Source: Gilliamella sp. Choc5-1 (GTDB lineage: Bacteria; Pseudomonadota; Gammaproteobacteria; Enterobacterales; Orbaceae). From it: DNA of 64,000 nt. Positions 51,403 to 60,736 of this stretch are shown in pieces (position 1 is the first letter of the stretch; each line of letters begins with the position of its first letter). Made by a program: the position numbers and the translations under genes. A model generated the notes under the pieces. The model was not told where the DNA came from. It made no database searches and saw only the letters and a list, made by a program, of their open reading frames with translations. The DNA lies in contig NZ_LZHH01000046.1 of the NCBI RefSeq assembly GCF_001690595.1, positions 33,096-97,095 of the forward strand, in the 5' to 3' direction.

Positions 51403-52728
51403 TTAAAGCATAATATTGTTTTTAGATTTTTTAATCCAGATGACTAAAAAGAGTGTTCGCCCTGCGCTAAATAAAATATAAGAGAGCCATAACCCATGGT
51501 TGCCCCAAATTGGCACAAATAGATATTGTGCAATGAACCATAGCAATAGCGCTAAAATCATTGAGTCGCGAATGGACGATGTGTAGCTAATACCTGAAAA
51601 TACGCCGTAATAAATAAGCCCACCAGCAACCACAATAGGGAATACAATAAGCCAGTATTGATATTCAGTACATAGGTTAATAATGTCGGTTTGATTAGTA
51701 AGCAACCGAATAATCATTGAATCAAATCCCAACCAAATCGCTATCAAAACAACAGGACAAATAAGGCACGATAGCAATGACCAACGTAGTGTTTGATTGT
51801 ATAACGTGATGTCTTTTGTTCCCTTAGCTTTTCCACTAAAAACACTTGATGCATTGGCAAAACCATCAAATAAGTAAGCCATTAAATAGTGGATTTGAAA
51901 TAAAACCGCATTAGCGGCTAATACTTCAGTATTAAAACGAGAGCCAATCGAGATAAAATGATTGGTAACAATAAGTAAACAGATAGTTCGAATCATTAAA
52001 TTGGTATTAACTAAAATTACCCCTTTTAAAGATTGCCAAGATAATATGGCTTTGAAATCTGTTTTTTGCTCAGTTTTAGGTAGATAGGCATAAATAAACC
52101 AAATACCCAATAGTGTACAGATGATTTGTGCGCTAAGCGTAGCAAAAGCGACACCTTGAATATCAAAATGAAAGCCCCAAACAAGCGTGGCAGCCATAAC
52201 AATGTTAAGTAAATTGATTAATACTTGCAAAAACAAAACCGCTTTTATTTTTGCCATGCCCATTAACCAACCCACTAAAACATAATTGATTAAAACAAAA
52301 GGTGCTCCCCAAATTAGAATAGTAAAATAGGTGTGGGCGTGGTGTTTTACTTCTTCATTGGGTTTTATAAGCTGCATGGCGGTATTAAATATTAGGCTTT
52401 GAAAAATAATAAAAACAATGCCTAATAAAATGGCAATAAAAAGCGGACGAATCAGCGAAGACCTTAGTAAAATAGGATCATCTAAAGCTTGCGCTGAAAA
52501 CCCTGTGGTGCTGACTCGTAAAAAGCCAAATAGCCAATAAATAGTATTAAAAATCACGGTGCCCACAGCAATACCCGCAATAAAGGCAGGGTTAGGTAAG
52601 TGACCAACTAAAGCAGTATCAACCACGCCAAGTAGTGGCGTTGTGATTGTTGAAATAATAAAGGGGATAACTAGCGCAAGGTAGTTTTTAAAATGGTATT
52701 GTTTGTTTGAATTTGAAGATGTGGTCAT
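51403..52728 (-). CDS. MATE-family exporter, DinF-like
   Basis: 441 residues with about 12 helices. Typical MATE segments are PLLGVVDTALVGHL near residue 32 and FGFLRVSTTGFSAQAL near 67; the order resembles DinF. It would export a cation or drug-like compound with proton or sodium exchange. It begins 3 bp after the nikE stop, so it is the last gene of the nik operon. Its substrate may be linked to metal uptake, which is inferred. Confidence 0.82.
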   Translation of the reverse strand: MTTSSNSNKQYHFKNYLALVIPFIISTITTPLLGVVDTALVGHLPNPAFIAGIAVGTVIFNTIYWLFGFLRVSTTGFSAQALDDPILLRSSLIRPLFIAILLGIVFIIFQSLIFNTAMQLIKPNEEVKHHAHTYFTILIWGAPFVLINYVLVGWLMGMAKIKAVLFLQVLINLLNIVMAATLVWGFHFDIQGVAFATLSAQIICTLLGIWFIYAYLPKTEQKTDFKAILSWQSLKGVILVNTNLMIRTICLLIVTNHFISIGSRFNTEVLAANAVLFQIHYLMAYLFDGFANASSVFSGKAKGTKDITLYNQTLRWSLLSCLICPVVLIAIWLGFDSMIIRLLTNQTDIINLCTEYQYWLIVFPIVVAGGLIYYGVFSGISYTSSIRDSMILALLLWFIAQYLFVPIWGNHGLWLSYILFSAGRTLFLVIWIKKSKNNIML

Positions 52729-52731
52729 AAT

Positions 52732-53511
52732 CTAAAATCCTAAAATAGATTCAAGAAGTTGTTTAGAATAAGGATGATTGACTTGGCTTAATTGAGAAAT
52801 ATTGTCCACCTGTTCAACAATTTGTCCTTGATAAAAAAAGATCACCTTATCGCACAAATAAGTGATAGTCGTTAAATCATGAGTGATAAAAATCGTGGTT
52901 AGGTTTAGCTGTTTTTGTAAATCTGCCAGTAAAGATAAAATTTGAGTTTGTACTGATATATCTAACGAACTGACTGCTTCGTCAAATAGAATAAATTTAG
53001 GCGAGCAAGCAATCGCCCGTGCAATACAAATTCGTTGCAATTGACCGCCACTCATTTCATGAGGAAAGCGATGATAAAAGGAGTGATCTAACCCGACTTG
53101 TTCCAACAGCGCATCAATTCGTTTTTGGCGTTCTTTGGTTGATATTTTTTCGTAAATATCAATAGGTTCGGCAATAATCTCAGCGGTAGTAAAATAAGGG
53201 TTAACAGATGCATTATAATCTTGAAATACGGCACTGATATCACGCCGCATTGAGGATTTTCGCCAAGCGCGTTGAGATGTATCAAATCCATTAAAGTAAA
53301 TGTTTCCACTATCTGGCTTTTCAAGCCCTAAAATCAGTTTACCTAGGGTACTTTTACCACTGCCACTTTCCCCAATAATTCCCAAACATTGCCCTTGATA
53401 TAGTGAAAACGAGACATCATTAATTACCGATATTTTTTTGCGACCAAGTAAGCCTTGATTGGGTTGTAAAAACAATTTTTTTACATGCTCAAGTTGTAAC
53501 AACGGTGGCAT
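52732..53511 (-). CDS. nikE: nickel/peptide ABC transporter ATPase, NikE-like
   Basis: 259 residues. Walker [12 protein letters not shown], signature MSGGQLQRICIARAI and Walker B FILFDEAVSSLD are present. It is the second ATPase of the operon and starts next to the nikD stop (TAAATG). By family it powers import through NikBC. Confidence 0.85.
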   Translation of the reverse strand: MPPLLQLEHVKKLFLQPNQGLLGRKKISVINDVSFSLYQGQCLGIIGESGSGKSTLGKLILGLEKPDSGNIYFNGFDTSQRAWRKSSMRRDISAVFQDYNASVNPYFTTAEIIAEPIDIYEKISTKERQKRIDALLEQVGLDHSFYHRFPHEMSGGQLQRICIARAIACSPKFILFDEAVSSLDISVQTQILSLLADLQKQLNLTTIFITHDLTTITYLCDKVIFFYQGQIVEQVDNISQLSQVNHPYSKQLLESILGF

Positions 53512-54378
53512 TTAGATTGTCTCCGAACTGGGTGTTATATAATTGGGTTGAACAACACAATTAAATTTGGCTAATAATTGCTTACGAGCATTAATTAAAT
53601 ATTGAGTATAATCATTTTTAGAATGATAAAAAATATGATCTCGACTTCCTTGTTCAACAATGGTGCCTTTATTCATTACCAAAATGTGATCGGCTATATG
53701 GTGAATAACGCCTAGATCATGTGAGATAAATATCATGGATGTTTTAGATTGTTGTTTAATTTTTTCAAATATTTTTAGAATATGAAATTGGCTAATTGAA
53801 TCTAATGCAGTTGTTGGTTCATCGGCAATAATCAGCTCAGGTTCAAGCATAAGAGAAATCCCAATCATTATTCGTTGTAGCATACCGCCACTTAATTGAT
53901 GAGGGTATCGATTATAAATTTGTTTAGGATTATCAAGACCAATATCTGCAAGCATATTAAGCGTTTTAGTTATGGCTTGATTTTTACTGATTGGTTGGTG
54001 AGCCAATAACGTTTCAACAACTTGGTTACCAACACAGTAAAGCGGATCAAAAGCACTCATTGGGTGCTGTAAAATGACCGAAATCACATTACCACGAATA
54101 AAACGTAATGTTTCGTTATTTTGTTTTAACAAATCGCCATTTTGTTGTAACTTGAGTTGTGTTTTTTGGGGTGAAAACAAGATTTGCCCTTGAACTGAAA
54201 AATAAGGTTCTAACAAACCCATAATCGCTTTGCATGTTAAGCTTTTGCCACTACCACTTTCACCAACAATACCTAAACATTGATGATGTTTTAGATGAAA
54301 CGAAATATCATTTAATAGTGGCTTGCTGTTATCTAGTGTTACGGTGAGATTGTTAACTTTAAGCAATGTGTCACTCAT
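53512..54378 (-). CDS. nikD: nickel/peptide ABC transporter ATPase, NikD-like
   Basis: 288 residues from the ATG at 54378, which overlaps nikC by 4 bp; the longer frame has no support. Walker A GESGSGKSLTC, LSGGMLQRIMIGISL and LIIADEPTTALD are present. The VILQHPMSAFDP segment is typical of the oligopeptide/nickel importer ATPases. Confidence 0.85.
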   Translation of the reverse strand: MSDTLLKVNNLTVTLDNSKPLLNDISFHLKHHQCLGIVGESGSGKSLTCKAIMGLLEPYFSVQGQILFSPQKTQLKLQQNGDLLKQNNETLRFIRGNVISVILQHPMSAFDPLYCVGNQVVETLLAHQPISKNQAITKTLNMLADIGLDNPKQIYNRYPHQLSGGMLQRIMIGISLMLEPELIIADEPTTALDSISQFHILKIFEKIKQQSKTSMIFISHDLGVIHHIADHILVMNKGTIVEQGSRDHIFYHSKNDYTQYLINARKQLLAKFNCVVQPNYITPSSETI

Positions 54379-55205
54379 GCTGTTTTTTCCTTTGGATCTA
54401 AAATATCTCGCAAACAATCCCCTAGCATATTAAATGCAGCAACCACAATCAAAATAGCCATTCCTGGAAAGACCATCTGCATCGGGTGCTGAATCATTAC
54501 ATTTTTGGCTTCGCTTAACATCAATCCCCATTCTGCGGTGGGTGCTTGTACGCCTAATCCAATAAAAGAAAGTGCCGAAATATTTAAAATAACCCACCCT
54601 GTATCGAGTGTAGCAAGTACAACAAGTTCAGACATAATATTAGGTAGCAAGTGGCGCCGAATAATAAAAAAATGAGGCGCACCAATTGTGCGTGAAAAAA
54701 GAATATAGTTTTTACGGCTATACTTGATTACAGAACTACGAATCATTCGGCTATACCAAGCCCATTTGACAACAATATTAGCAATAATCACGTTTTCAAT
54801 ACCGACTCCAAGCACGCCGACAATGGCTAGTATCATTACCTGACTTGGAAAAGAAAGCATAATATCGCAAAGGCGCATAATACATTCGTCAAGTTTACCT
54901 CTATTATAGCCCGAAATAAGCCCAATGATGGTTCCAATAACAATTGTTATTGCCATGGTCAATATCGACAAAAATAGTGTTGAGCGAATGCCATAAAGTA
55001 ACCGAGAAAAGATATCCCGACCTAAATGATCACAACCAAACCAATGCTGAGCAGAAACTGCTGCATATTTGCGCACAATGCGAACTTTATTGGGATCAAA
55101 TGGAGCAATATAAGGGGCTAAAATACCTAAAACAATAATCACACCAATAATCGTTAAACAGCATAATGCTATTTTATTTTTGAACAGTTGCTTAAGTTGG
55201 TTCAT
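54375..55205 (-). CDS. nikC: nickel/peptide ABC transporter permease, NikC-like
   Basis: 276 residues. The conserved N-terminal block HWFGCDHLGRDIFSRLLYG and the EAA loop (FSRTIGAPHFFIIRRHLLP) mark the DppC/NikC type. It overlaps nikB (ATGA) and nikD. Confidence 0.85.
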   Translation of the reverse strand: MNQLKQLFKNKIALCCLTIIGVIIVLGILAPYIAPFDPNKVRIVRKYAAVSAQHWFGCDHLGRDIFSRLLYGIRSTLFLSILTMAITIVIGTIIGLISGYNRGKLDECIMRLCDIMLSFPSQVMILAIVGVLGVGIENVIIANIVVKWAWYSRMIRSSVIKYSRKNYILFSRTIGAPHFFIIRRHLLPNIMSELVVLATLDTGWVILNISALSFIGLGVQAPTAEWGLMLSEAKNVMIQHPMQMVFPGMAILIVVAAFNMLGDCLRDILDPKEKTA

Positions 55206-56146
55206 GAAAGACTACCACTCTCTTTTAATCGTGGATCGAGTAATAGGTGTAAAACATCCACAATAAAATTACAAACAACAAATAAAATAGCCATCAATAA
55301 GATATAAGCTTGAATAACAGGGTAATCTCGATTCATTATTGCAGAAATACACAACCGCCCAAGCCCTGGCCACGAAAATATATACTCAACGACAAACGAA
55401 CCCGCAATTAATTGCGGAATGGTCATCCCTAATGCGGTGATGGTGGTTTGTAATGAATTGACTAGCACATGTTTTAAAATGATTGTGCGTTCTTTTAATC
55501 CACGGCTACGAGCATAAAAAACAAAATAATTATGCATGTTTTCAATCATGTTATTACGAATAAATCGAATATAAGTAGAAATATACACAAACGATAATGT
55601 AATTGTAGGTAAAACTAAATTTTGCCAAGAACCATAGCCATTAGTTGGCAATAGATCAAGATAATTGGCAAATAACCAAATAAATAACAGCCCCAGCCAA
55701 TAACTTGGCATCGCTGTGCCTAAAAAGATAATGATGCGCAAAATCCGATCAAACGCAGAATTGGCAAAAATGGCACAGAGTATGCCAAAAATTAAACTAA
55801 TTATAAGCGTAAAAATAAAGGATGATGTAGCTAAAATAAGTGTTGGTTTTAAACAGCGAATCATCTCATCCCAAACAAATCGGTCACGATGAATAAATGA
55901 ACGACCAAAATCAAGATGAAAGACATTATACAGGCAGTTAAAATAACGATACCAAAAAGGTTCATTTAAACCAAGCTCTTGGCGCATACTTTCAATGGCT
56001 TCAGGCGTTGGCATGATTTCGTTTAGGCGTAATGCAACTTCGGCAGGATCTGAAGGAGCTAAATTAATCAGCAAAAATGCAATAAATGAGATACCGATAA
56101 GAATCGGTATCATCATAATTAAACGTTTAAAAATATAATTTAACAT
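55202..56146 (-). CDS. nikB: nickel/peptide ABC transporter permease, NikB-like
   Basis: 314 residues. The N-terminal IPILIGISFIAFLLINLAP and the EAA loop (YARSRGLKERTIILKHVLV) mark the DppB/NikB type. It lies 26 bp after the binding-protein gene. Confidence 0.85.
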   Translation of the reverse strand: MLNYIFKRLIMMIPILIGISFIAFLLINLAPSDPAEVALRLNEIMPTPEAIESMRQELGLNEPFWYRYFNCLYNVFHLDFGRSFIHRDRFVWDEMIRCLKPTLILATSSFIFTLIISLIFGILCAIFANSAFDRILRIIIFLGTAMPSYWLGLLFIWLFANYLDLLPTNGYGSWQNLVLPTITLSFVYISTYIRFIRNNMIENMHNYFVFYARSRGLKERTIILKHVLVNSLQTTITALGMTIPQLIAGSFVVEYIFSWPGLGRLCISAIMNRDYPVIQAYILLMAILFVVCNFIVDVLHLLLDPRLKESGSLS

Positions 56147-56172
56147 TGTTATTAAATAATAAAATCAACAAC

Positions 56173-57738
56173 CTAATAATGCATTTTATCAAATGGAATA
56201 TCAAATTGTGACGGTGCAAATTCAATGCCTTTTAATGACTTAATGGCAATAGCTCGGTTACGTTCATAAGTTAAAGGAATGTATACCGCTTCGTTATGAA
56301 GTGTTTCTAGTACATAGCGGTAAAGTGCTTGTCGCTCTTGTTCATCGGTGGAAATAAGCGCTTTGCTAATACTTGCGTCAATTTGAGCTTTTTCTGCTAA
56401 GCCTTGCTGAGCAATATAATCACCATAAACAGGCAACTTCATGCCAGATAAGAAAGACTGCGGATCATAAGGCATCCCCCACGAAATATCAAAAACCATA
56501 TCAAAATCACCGGCTTTTTGGCGATCGCGATACCCTTGCTCTTCTTCACCGTGAATGTTTAATTTTAAACCAACTTGCTCAAATTCATCTTGCATATATT
56601 GAGCAATGGTTTTTTGCGAAGCTGTGTTGCTATCATAGTAAAGAGTGATTTCGAACGGTTTGCCTTCTTTTTGACGATATTGCTCGCCATTCACTTTAAC
56701 CCAACCTGCTTTATCAAGTAGTTGCGCTGCTAAGTTGGTATCATACTCATAAGGTTTTAACCCGATATTAGCATAAGGAATATTAGTTGCCATTAAAGTA
56801 TCGGCTGGTGCTTCGCTATTATTAAAAATACCCTCAGAAACATCTTTTTTACTGATGATATGCTCAATAGCTCGGCGCACATTGGCATCTTTAAGTTGTG
56901 GCCTTGTTGTATTCATCAGAACGATTCGGCTTGAAACCGGTTTTGACATTAATGTTTGAAACTTATCCATTTTAGCAAATCGTTCATACGAATCAGCATC
57001 GACCATATTTTTACCGTAAATAAGATCAATTTCACCTTTTTCAAGCGCCATCAAACGGCTTTGGTTATCAGCGATCACTTTCATTGTGACTTTTTTAATT
57101 TGCGGTTTTGTGCCCCAGTAGTTAGGGTTTTCGTTAAAAATGGCATACTGATCTTTTTTATGATCGTCTAAAATATAAGGGCCAGTACCAATATAAGATT
57201 TAACACCATTTTTAGTTTCGCCATCAATCATAGAATTTGGTGAAATAAAGCGCATTGGTCTTGTAACAGCAATTTCAATCAAAAATGGGTAGTAAGGTTC
57301 GGATAGATTCACTTGTAAAGTATAATCATCTACGGCTTTGATTTCGGTAATTAGGCGTACCATTTCAAGCCAAGTATGACGTACTTTATTTGAAAGCACC
57401 GCATCCCAGTTTAGTTTAGCGCTATGGGCATCAAATTTAGCACCATCACTAAAAGTAACATCTTTTCTTAACTTAAAAGTATAAGTTTTACCATCGTTAG
57501 TAATGGTCCAGCTTTCAGCTAGCCAAGGCGAAAAGGTACCATCCTCATTGTAATGAACTAGCGACTCATAAAGCATATTTTGCGCCCACATTTCGCCACC
57601 ATAAAGATGTGGGTTCAAATCACGAATATCGCGAAAGTTTGCAAAAGTAATATCATCTTTAGCAAAACAGTTAAGACTAAGGGTTGTTAAAAGCAAAGCA
57701 ATGAATAAACGTTTTATACCGCTAAGATTAAAATGCAT
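56173..57738 (-). CDS. nikA: periplasmic nickel-binding protein, NikA-like
   Basis: 521 residues from the ATG at 57738, which gives a proper signal peptide (RLFIALLLTTLSLNCFA) before KDDITF; E. coli NikA has 524. Similarity is good over the chain: LNPHLYGGEMWAQNMLYE, HTWLEMVRLI, NGVKSYIGTGPYIL, YANIGLKPYEYD and WGMPYDPQSFLSGMKLP. NikA binds nickel with a small chelator, often histidine, and delivers it to NikBC. The NikR site was not found; a different palindrome lies upstream. Confidence 0.82.
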   Translation of the reverse strand: MHFNLSGIKRLFIALLLTTLSLNCFAKDDITFANFRDIRDLNPHLYGGEMWAQNMLYESLVHYNEDGTFSPWLAESWTITNDGKTYTFKLRKDVTFSDGAKFDAHSAKLNWDAVLSNKVRHTWLEMVRLITEIKAVDDYTLQVNLSEPYYPFLIEIAVTRPMRFISPNSMIDGETKNGVKSYIGTGPYILDDHKKDQYAIFNENPNYWGTKPQIKKVTMKVIADNQSRLMALEKGEIDLIYGKNMVDADSYERFAKMDKFQTLMSKPVSSRIVLMNTTRPQLKDANVRRAIEHIISKKDVSEGIFNNSEAPADTLMATNIPYANIGLKPYEYDTNLAAQLLDKAGWVKVNGEQYRQKEGKPFEITLYYDSNTASQKTIAQYMQDEFEQVGLKLNIHGEEEQGYRDRQKAGDFDMVFDISWGMPYDPQSFLSGMKLPVYGDYIAQQGLAEKAQIDASISKALISTDEQERQALYRYVLETLHNEAVYIPLTYERNRAIAIKSLKGIEFAPSQFDIPFDKMHY

Positions 57739-57782
57739 ACAAAATCCATTAATTATCAAAGCGAAAATAGTAGCATAAACAC

Positions 57783-57803
57783 AAATGATAATAAATATCA
57801 TTT
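57783..57803. promoter_or_regulatory. palindrome upstream of nikA, possible metal-regulator site
   Basis: AAATGATA-ATAAA-TATCATTT, perfect 8-bp arms, 45 bp before the nikA start. It contains GATAAT as in Fur sites but does not match the NikR operator (GTATGA-N16-TCATAC). Regulation by Fur or another metal regulator is possible. Confidence 0.45.
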
Positions 57804-58292
57804 GATTTTTTTATTATAGATCTCCTGAAAAATATTATTTATAGAAAAACGCTGAGTTATTTACACATCAATAATTAAAATAACTCTCTAAAAACGCATA
57901 AGACGTTTTCCCTTGAATCGCTAAATAATTGCTGATTATACTAAATCTCAATTCAAAATTCGTATCACGCTTTCGATTATCTTATTTGTTTGTGGATAGG
58001 CTAGTTTGATGAATTTCTGATTGGTACAGTAGGGTATTACGCAGTTTACTTAAACAGACATTTTATCTAAACAAATACAGATTGCATCATTTTGTCAAAA
58101 AGTTTCAGGAGTGTACTACGTTTATGTAAAAAACTATTTAAATTTAGATAGATAGAATAACGCATTTGATGTAATAGCGATTTTGTTTATAAAATTAGTT
58201 AAGCGCTAATATTATTTAAATAGTCAGACATTTATTATTGAATTGCTTTATAATGGATATGAATAATTTATTTTTCATTTTAGGAATATTTC
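57804..58292. other. long intergenic region between nikA and rhlE
   Basis: About 490 bp, AT-rich, no credible gene. It contains a small hairpin AAAACG-N7-CGTTTT (about 57891-57909) and copy E of the dispersed motif (58090-58124). A long untranslated leader for rhlE is likely from the spacing. Confidence 0.45.
58090..58124 (+). repeat. dispersed motif, copy E
   Basis: Core TTTGTNAAAAANWTTCAGG followed by TACTACGTTTATGTAA, so it resembles copy C at lolC through the ATG but is closed at once by a stop. It lies 169 bp before rhlE. Confidence 0.6.
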
Positions 58293-59609
58293 ATGTCATT
58301 TGACTCTCTTGGTTTAGATACCGAGATTTTAAAAGCAATTCACGAACAGAACTACACAACACCAACTCCCATTCAACAACAAGCTATTCCCGTTATTTTA
58401 TCAGGCAACGATCTGATGGCCAGTGCGCAAACAGGAACAGGAAAGACGGCTGGCTTTGGTTTGCCCATTTTGCAAAAACTGCTTATTCAACAAGCTCAAA
58501 ATAGCAATAAAGCAGGTGCCCAAAAAGGCAAACGTCCGTTATATGCCTTGATTTTAGCCCCAACGCGCGAGCTGGCTGCGCAAATAGGCGAAAATATCCG
58601 CGATTATAGCCGTTATTTGCCCATTCGTTCGTTAGTGGTCTTTGGTGGTGTGAGTATTAATCCACAAATGATGAAGTTACGCGGTGGTGTTGATGTTTTG
58701 ATTGCAACACCAGGGCGGTTGCTTGATTTAGTACAACAAAATGCGGTGGATCTTGCTACTGTTAAAATATTGGTATTGGATGAAGCCGATCGTATGTTAG
58801 ACATGGGCTTTATTCATGATATTCGCCGTGTGATCGCTAAGTTGCCTAAAAAACGCCAAAATTTAATGTTTTCAGCGACTTTTTCAAGCGAAATAAAAGC
58901 CTTAGCCGAAACAATTTTACATTCACCAAAATTGATTGAGGTTGCTAAAACTAATAGTGCTTCAGAGCAGATCACGCAATATGTGCATCGGGTTGATAAA
59001 CGTCGTAAGCGTGAGTTACTATCTTATTTAATTGGTAAAAATCAGTGGCAACAAGTGCTAATCTTTACTCGCACTAAATACGGCGCTAATCATTTGGCAG
59101 ATCAATTAACCAAAGATGGCATTAAGGCCGCTGCAATTCATGGTAATAAAAGCCAAGGTGCTCGCACTAAAGCGTTAGCCGATTTTAAAACAGGGCAAAT
59201 TAGGGCGTTAGTGGCAACCGATATTGCTGCTCGTGGGCTTGATATTGAGTTATTGCCTTATGTTGTTAATTATGAATTACCACAAGTTGCTGAAGATTAT
59301 GTGCATCGTATTGGTCGAACAGGACGTGCGCAAAATCAAGGACAAGCTATTTCATTAGTTTGTGTTGATGAACTTCCACAACTAAAAGCGATTGAAAAGT
59401 TGATTAAAAGGTCAATTCCTGAGCTAACCACACAAGGATTTGAAGTCGATCCTAAAATAAAACCAGAGCCTGTTAAAAAATCGTCAGCAAGGCGAACTGC
59501 GCCAAAAAGAGCAAGTTCAACAACAAACCGATCGTCGCAACCGAAGCAAAGTAGTGTAAAATCCGCTAACAGACAACATTATACTAGAAATAAACAAACG
59601 AATATTTAA
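58293..59609 (+). CDS. rhlE: DEAD-box RNA helicase RhlE
   Basis: 438 residues. Motif [11 protein letters not shown], motif [15 protein letters not shown], motif III SAT and motif [10 protein letters not shown] are all present; the start ([12 protein letters not shown]) is RhlE-like. The basic, Ser/Lys/Arg-rich C-terminal tail is typical of RNA-binding extensions. By family it acts in ribosome assembly and RNA turnover. It lies 20 bp before yggL on the same strand. Confidence 0.88.
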   Translation: MSFDSLGLDTEILKAIHEQNYTTPTPIQQQAIPVILSGNDLMASAQTGTGKTAGFGLPILQKLLIQQAQNSNKAGAQKGKRPLYALILAPTRELAAQIGENIRDYSRYLPIRSLVVFGGVSINPQMMKLRGGVDVLIATPGRLLDLVQQNAVDLATVKILVLDEADRMLDMGFIHDIRRVIAKLPKKRQNLMFSATFSSEIKALAETILHSPKLIEVAKTNSASEQITQYVHRVDKRRKRELLSYLIGKNQWQQVLIFTRTKYGANHLADQLTKDGIKAAAIHGNKSQGARTKALADFKTGQIRALVATDIAARGLDIELLPYVVNYELPQVAEDYVHRIGRTGRAQNQGQAISLVCVDELPQLKAIEKLIKRSIPELTTQGFEVDPKIKPEPVKKSSARRTAPKRASSTTNRSSQPKQSSVKSANRQHYTRNKQTNI

Positions 59610-59629
59610 TAGAAAAGAAGGAAATAATT

Positions 59630-59965
59630 ATGGTTAATCGTAGTAGACGTTTACGAAAAAAATTACACATCGACGAGTTTAAAGAATTAGGTTTTACTGT
59701 TAGTTGGTCGTTTGAAGAAGGTACAACTGAAGAAACCTTAGATAATATTGTTGATCAATTTATTCTTGAAGCTATTCAACCAAATGGTTTAGCTTATGAG
59801 GGTAGTGGTTATTTGAATTGGAAAGGTATTATTTGTACTCAAAAACTCGGCAACTGTACTGATGAACATCGTGACATTGTCACAAAATGGCTTGAAAGTC
59901 ACGGCTTAAAAAATGTCAAAACCAGTCCACTTATCGATATTTGGTGGGATGAGTTAGAGTTTTAA
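59630..59965 (+). CDS. yggL: YggL (DUF469) protein
   Basis: 111 residues, similar to E. coli YggL over almost all its length: NRSRRLRKKLHIDEFKELGF at the start, then the GSGYLNWKGIIC block and the final DIWWDELEF. By family it is a small protein linked to ribosomes. A perfect matS site lies within its codons. Confidence 0.9.
   Translation: MVNRSRRLRKKLHIDEFKELGFTVSWSFEEGTTEETLDNIVDQFILEAIQPNGLAYEGSGYLNWKGIICTQKLGNCTDEHRDIVTKWLESHGLKNVKTSPLIDIWWDELEF
59871..59883. promoter_or_regulatory. matS site (perfect consensus)
   Basis: GTGACATTGTCAC matches GTGACRNYGTCAC at all positions. It lies inside the coding part of yggL (codons for R-D-I-V-T). MatP is encoded in this window. Confidence 0.75.
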
Positions 59966-59987
59966 TTTGCTATTAATTGAAATAAGC

Positions 59988-60011
59988 TAGCCACTGATGT
60001 GGCTATTTTTT
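59988..60011 (+). terminator. terminator of the rhlE-yggL operon
   Basis: Perfect 7-bp stem TAGCCAC / GTGGCTA with a TGAT loop, followed by six T. Confidence 0.85.
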
Positions 60012-60042
60012 GCTAATTAGATTGATAAGGTGAGAAATATCA

Positions 60043-60300
60043 TTATTCATAATGATAACGGCAAGAGAGTATAATAATACAGTTATTTTCAATTTTATAA
60101 ATTAACCTGTGTTCTCCATCAATTCTTCGCGACCAATAACCTAATAAGTTAAATTTTAGCACCTCTGGCTTACCTAGACCTGAAAATGGCGTCCTGCTGA
60201 TATCTTTAATAAGTTCATTGATGCGTTTAATTACTTTTTTATCTGTTTTTTGCCAATAAAGGTAGTCATTCCACGATTCATCTGAAAATAACTTATTCAT
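60043..60300 (-). CDS. yoeB: YoeB toxin (mRNA interferase)
   Basis: 85 residues from the ATG at 60300, close to E. coli YoeB (84). The catalytic residues Glu46 (KPE), Arg65 (EHR) and His83 (RYHY) align exactly. It cleaves mRNA at the ribosome when not bound by YefM. It overlaps yefM by 8 bp. Confidence 0.95.
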   Translation of the reverse strand: MNKLFSDESWNDYLYWQKTDKKVIKRINELIKDISRTPFSGLGKPEVLKFNLLGYWSRRIDGEHRLIYKIENNCIIILSCRYHYE

Positions 60301-60547
60301 CTTGTAGATCATGTTCCTGCAGTTGGCCGTTGTTAATTTGCTCTAGTGAACGTAATAAATGTTTTGCATTGGCTGGTGAACGGTACAAGCGAGCGGTTTC
60401 TTCTAAAGATGTAAATTCATCATATGACATTAAAATGCAGTTATTGCCATTTTGGCGTGTAATGATTGTTGGCATTCGGTCGTTAACAACTTCATCCATT
60501 GTTGCTGCTAGATTTGCCCTTGCGGCTGAATAGCTAACGTGTCTCAT
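60293..60547 (-). CDS. yefM: YefM antitoxin
   Basis: 84 residues from the ATG at 60547, with GGGGAA before it; the longer frame upstream is rejected. The YefM core RHVSYSAARANL, ITRQNG and SLEETARLYRSPANAK is clear. It neutralises YoeB and represses the operon. Confidence 0.94.
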   Translation of the reverse strand: MRHVSYSAARANLAATMDEVVNDRMPTIITRQNGNNCILMSYDEFTSLEETARLYRSPANAKHLLRSLEQINNGQLQEHDLQDE

Positions 60548-60581
60548 AATATTCCCCATTGAAATGTAATTACTGAGAATC

Positions 60582-60604
60582 ATTGTACACTTAAGTTGTA
60601 CAAT
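60582..60604. promoter_or_regulatory. YefM-type operator with two TGTACA motifs
   Basis: Two TGTACA hexamers (60584-60589 and 60597-60602), 13 bp apart start to start, lie within a near-palindrome about 40 bp before yefM. E. coli YefM binds two such hexamers, 12 bp apart. Confidence 0.75.
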
Positions 60605-60693
60605 GTCAATTAATGTCAATTGAGGTGTGATTTATTTTACTGAATATTATTTAAAAATGGGGGGAGACTCATCTTAACGTAATGTAAGAAAAT

Positions 60694-60725
60694 AATAGCC
60701 ACATTGGTATTTGTGGCTATTTTTA
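60694..60725. terminator. hairpin after ybiT
   Basis: 10-bp stem AATAGCCACA / TGTGGCTATT with an 8-nt loop. T-rich sequence follows on both strands, so it can end ybiT and shield yefM. Confidence 0.75.
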
Positions 60726-60736
60726 TTAATAACTGA

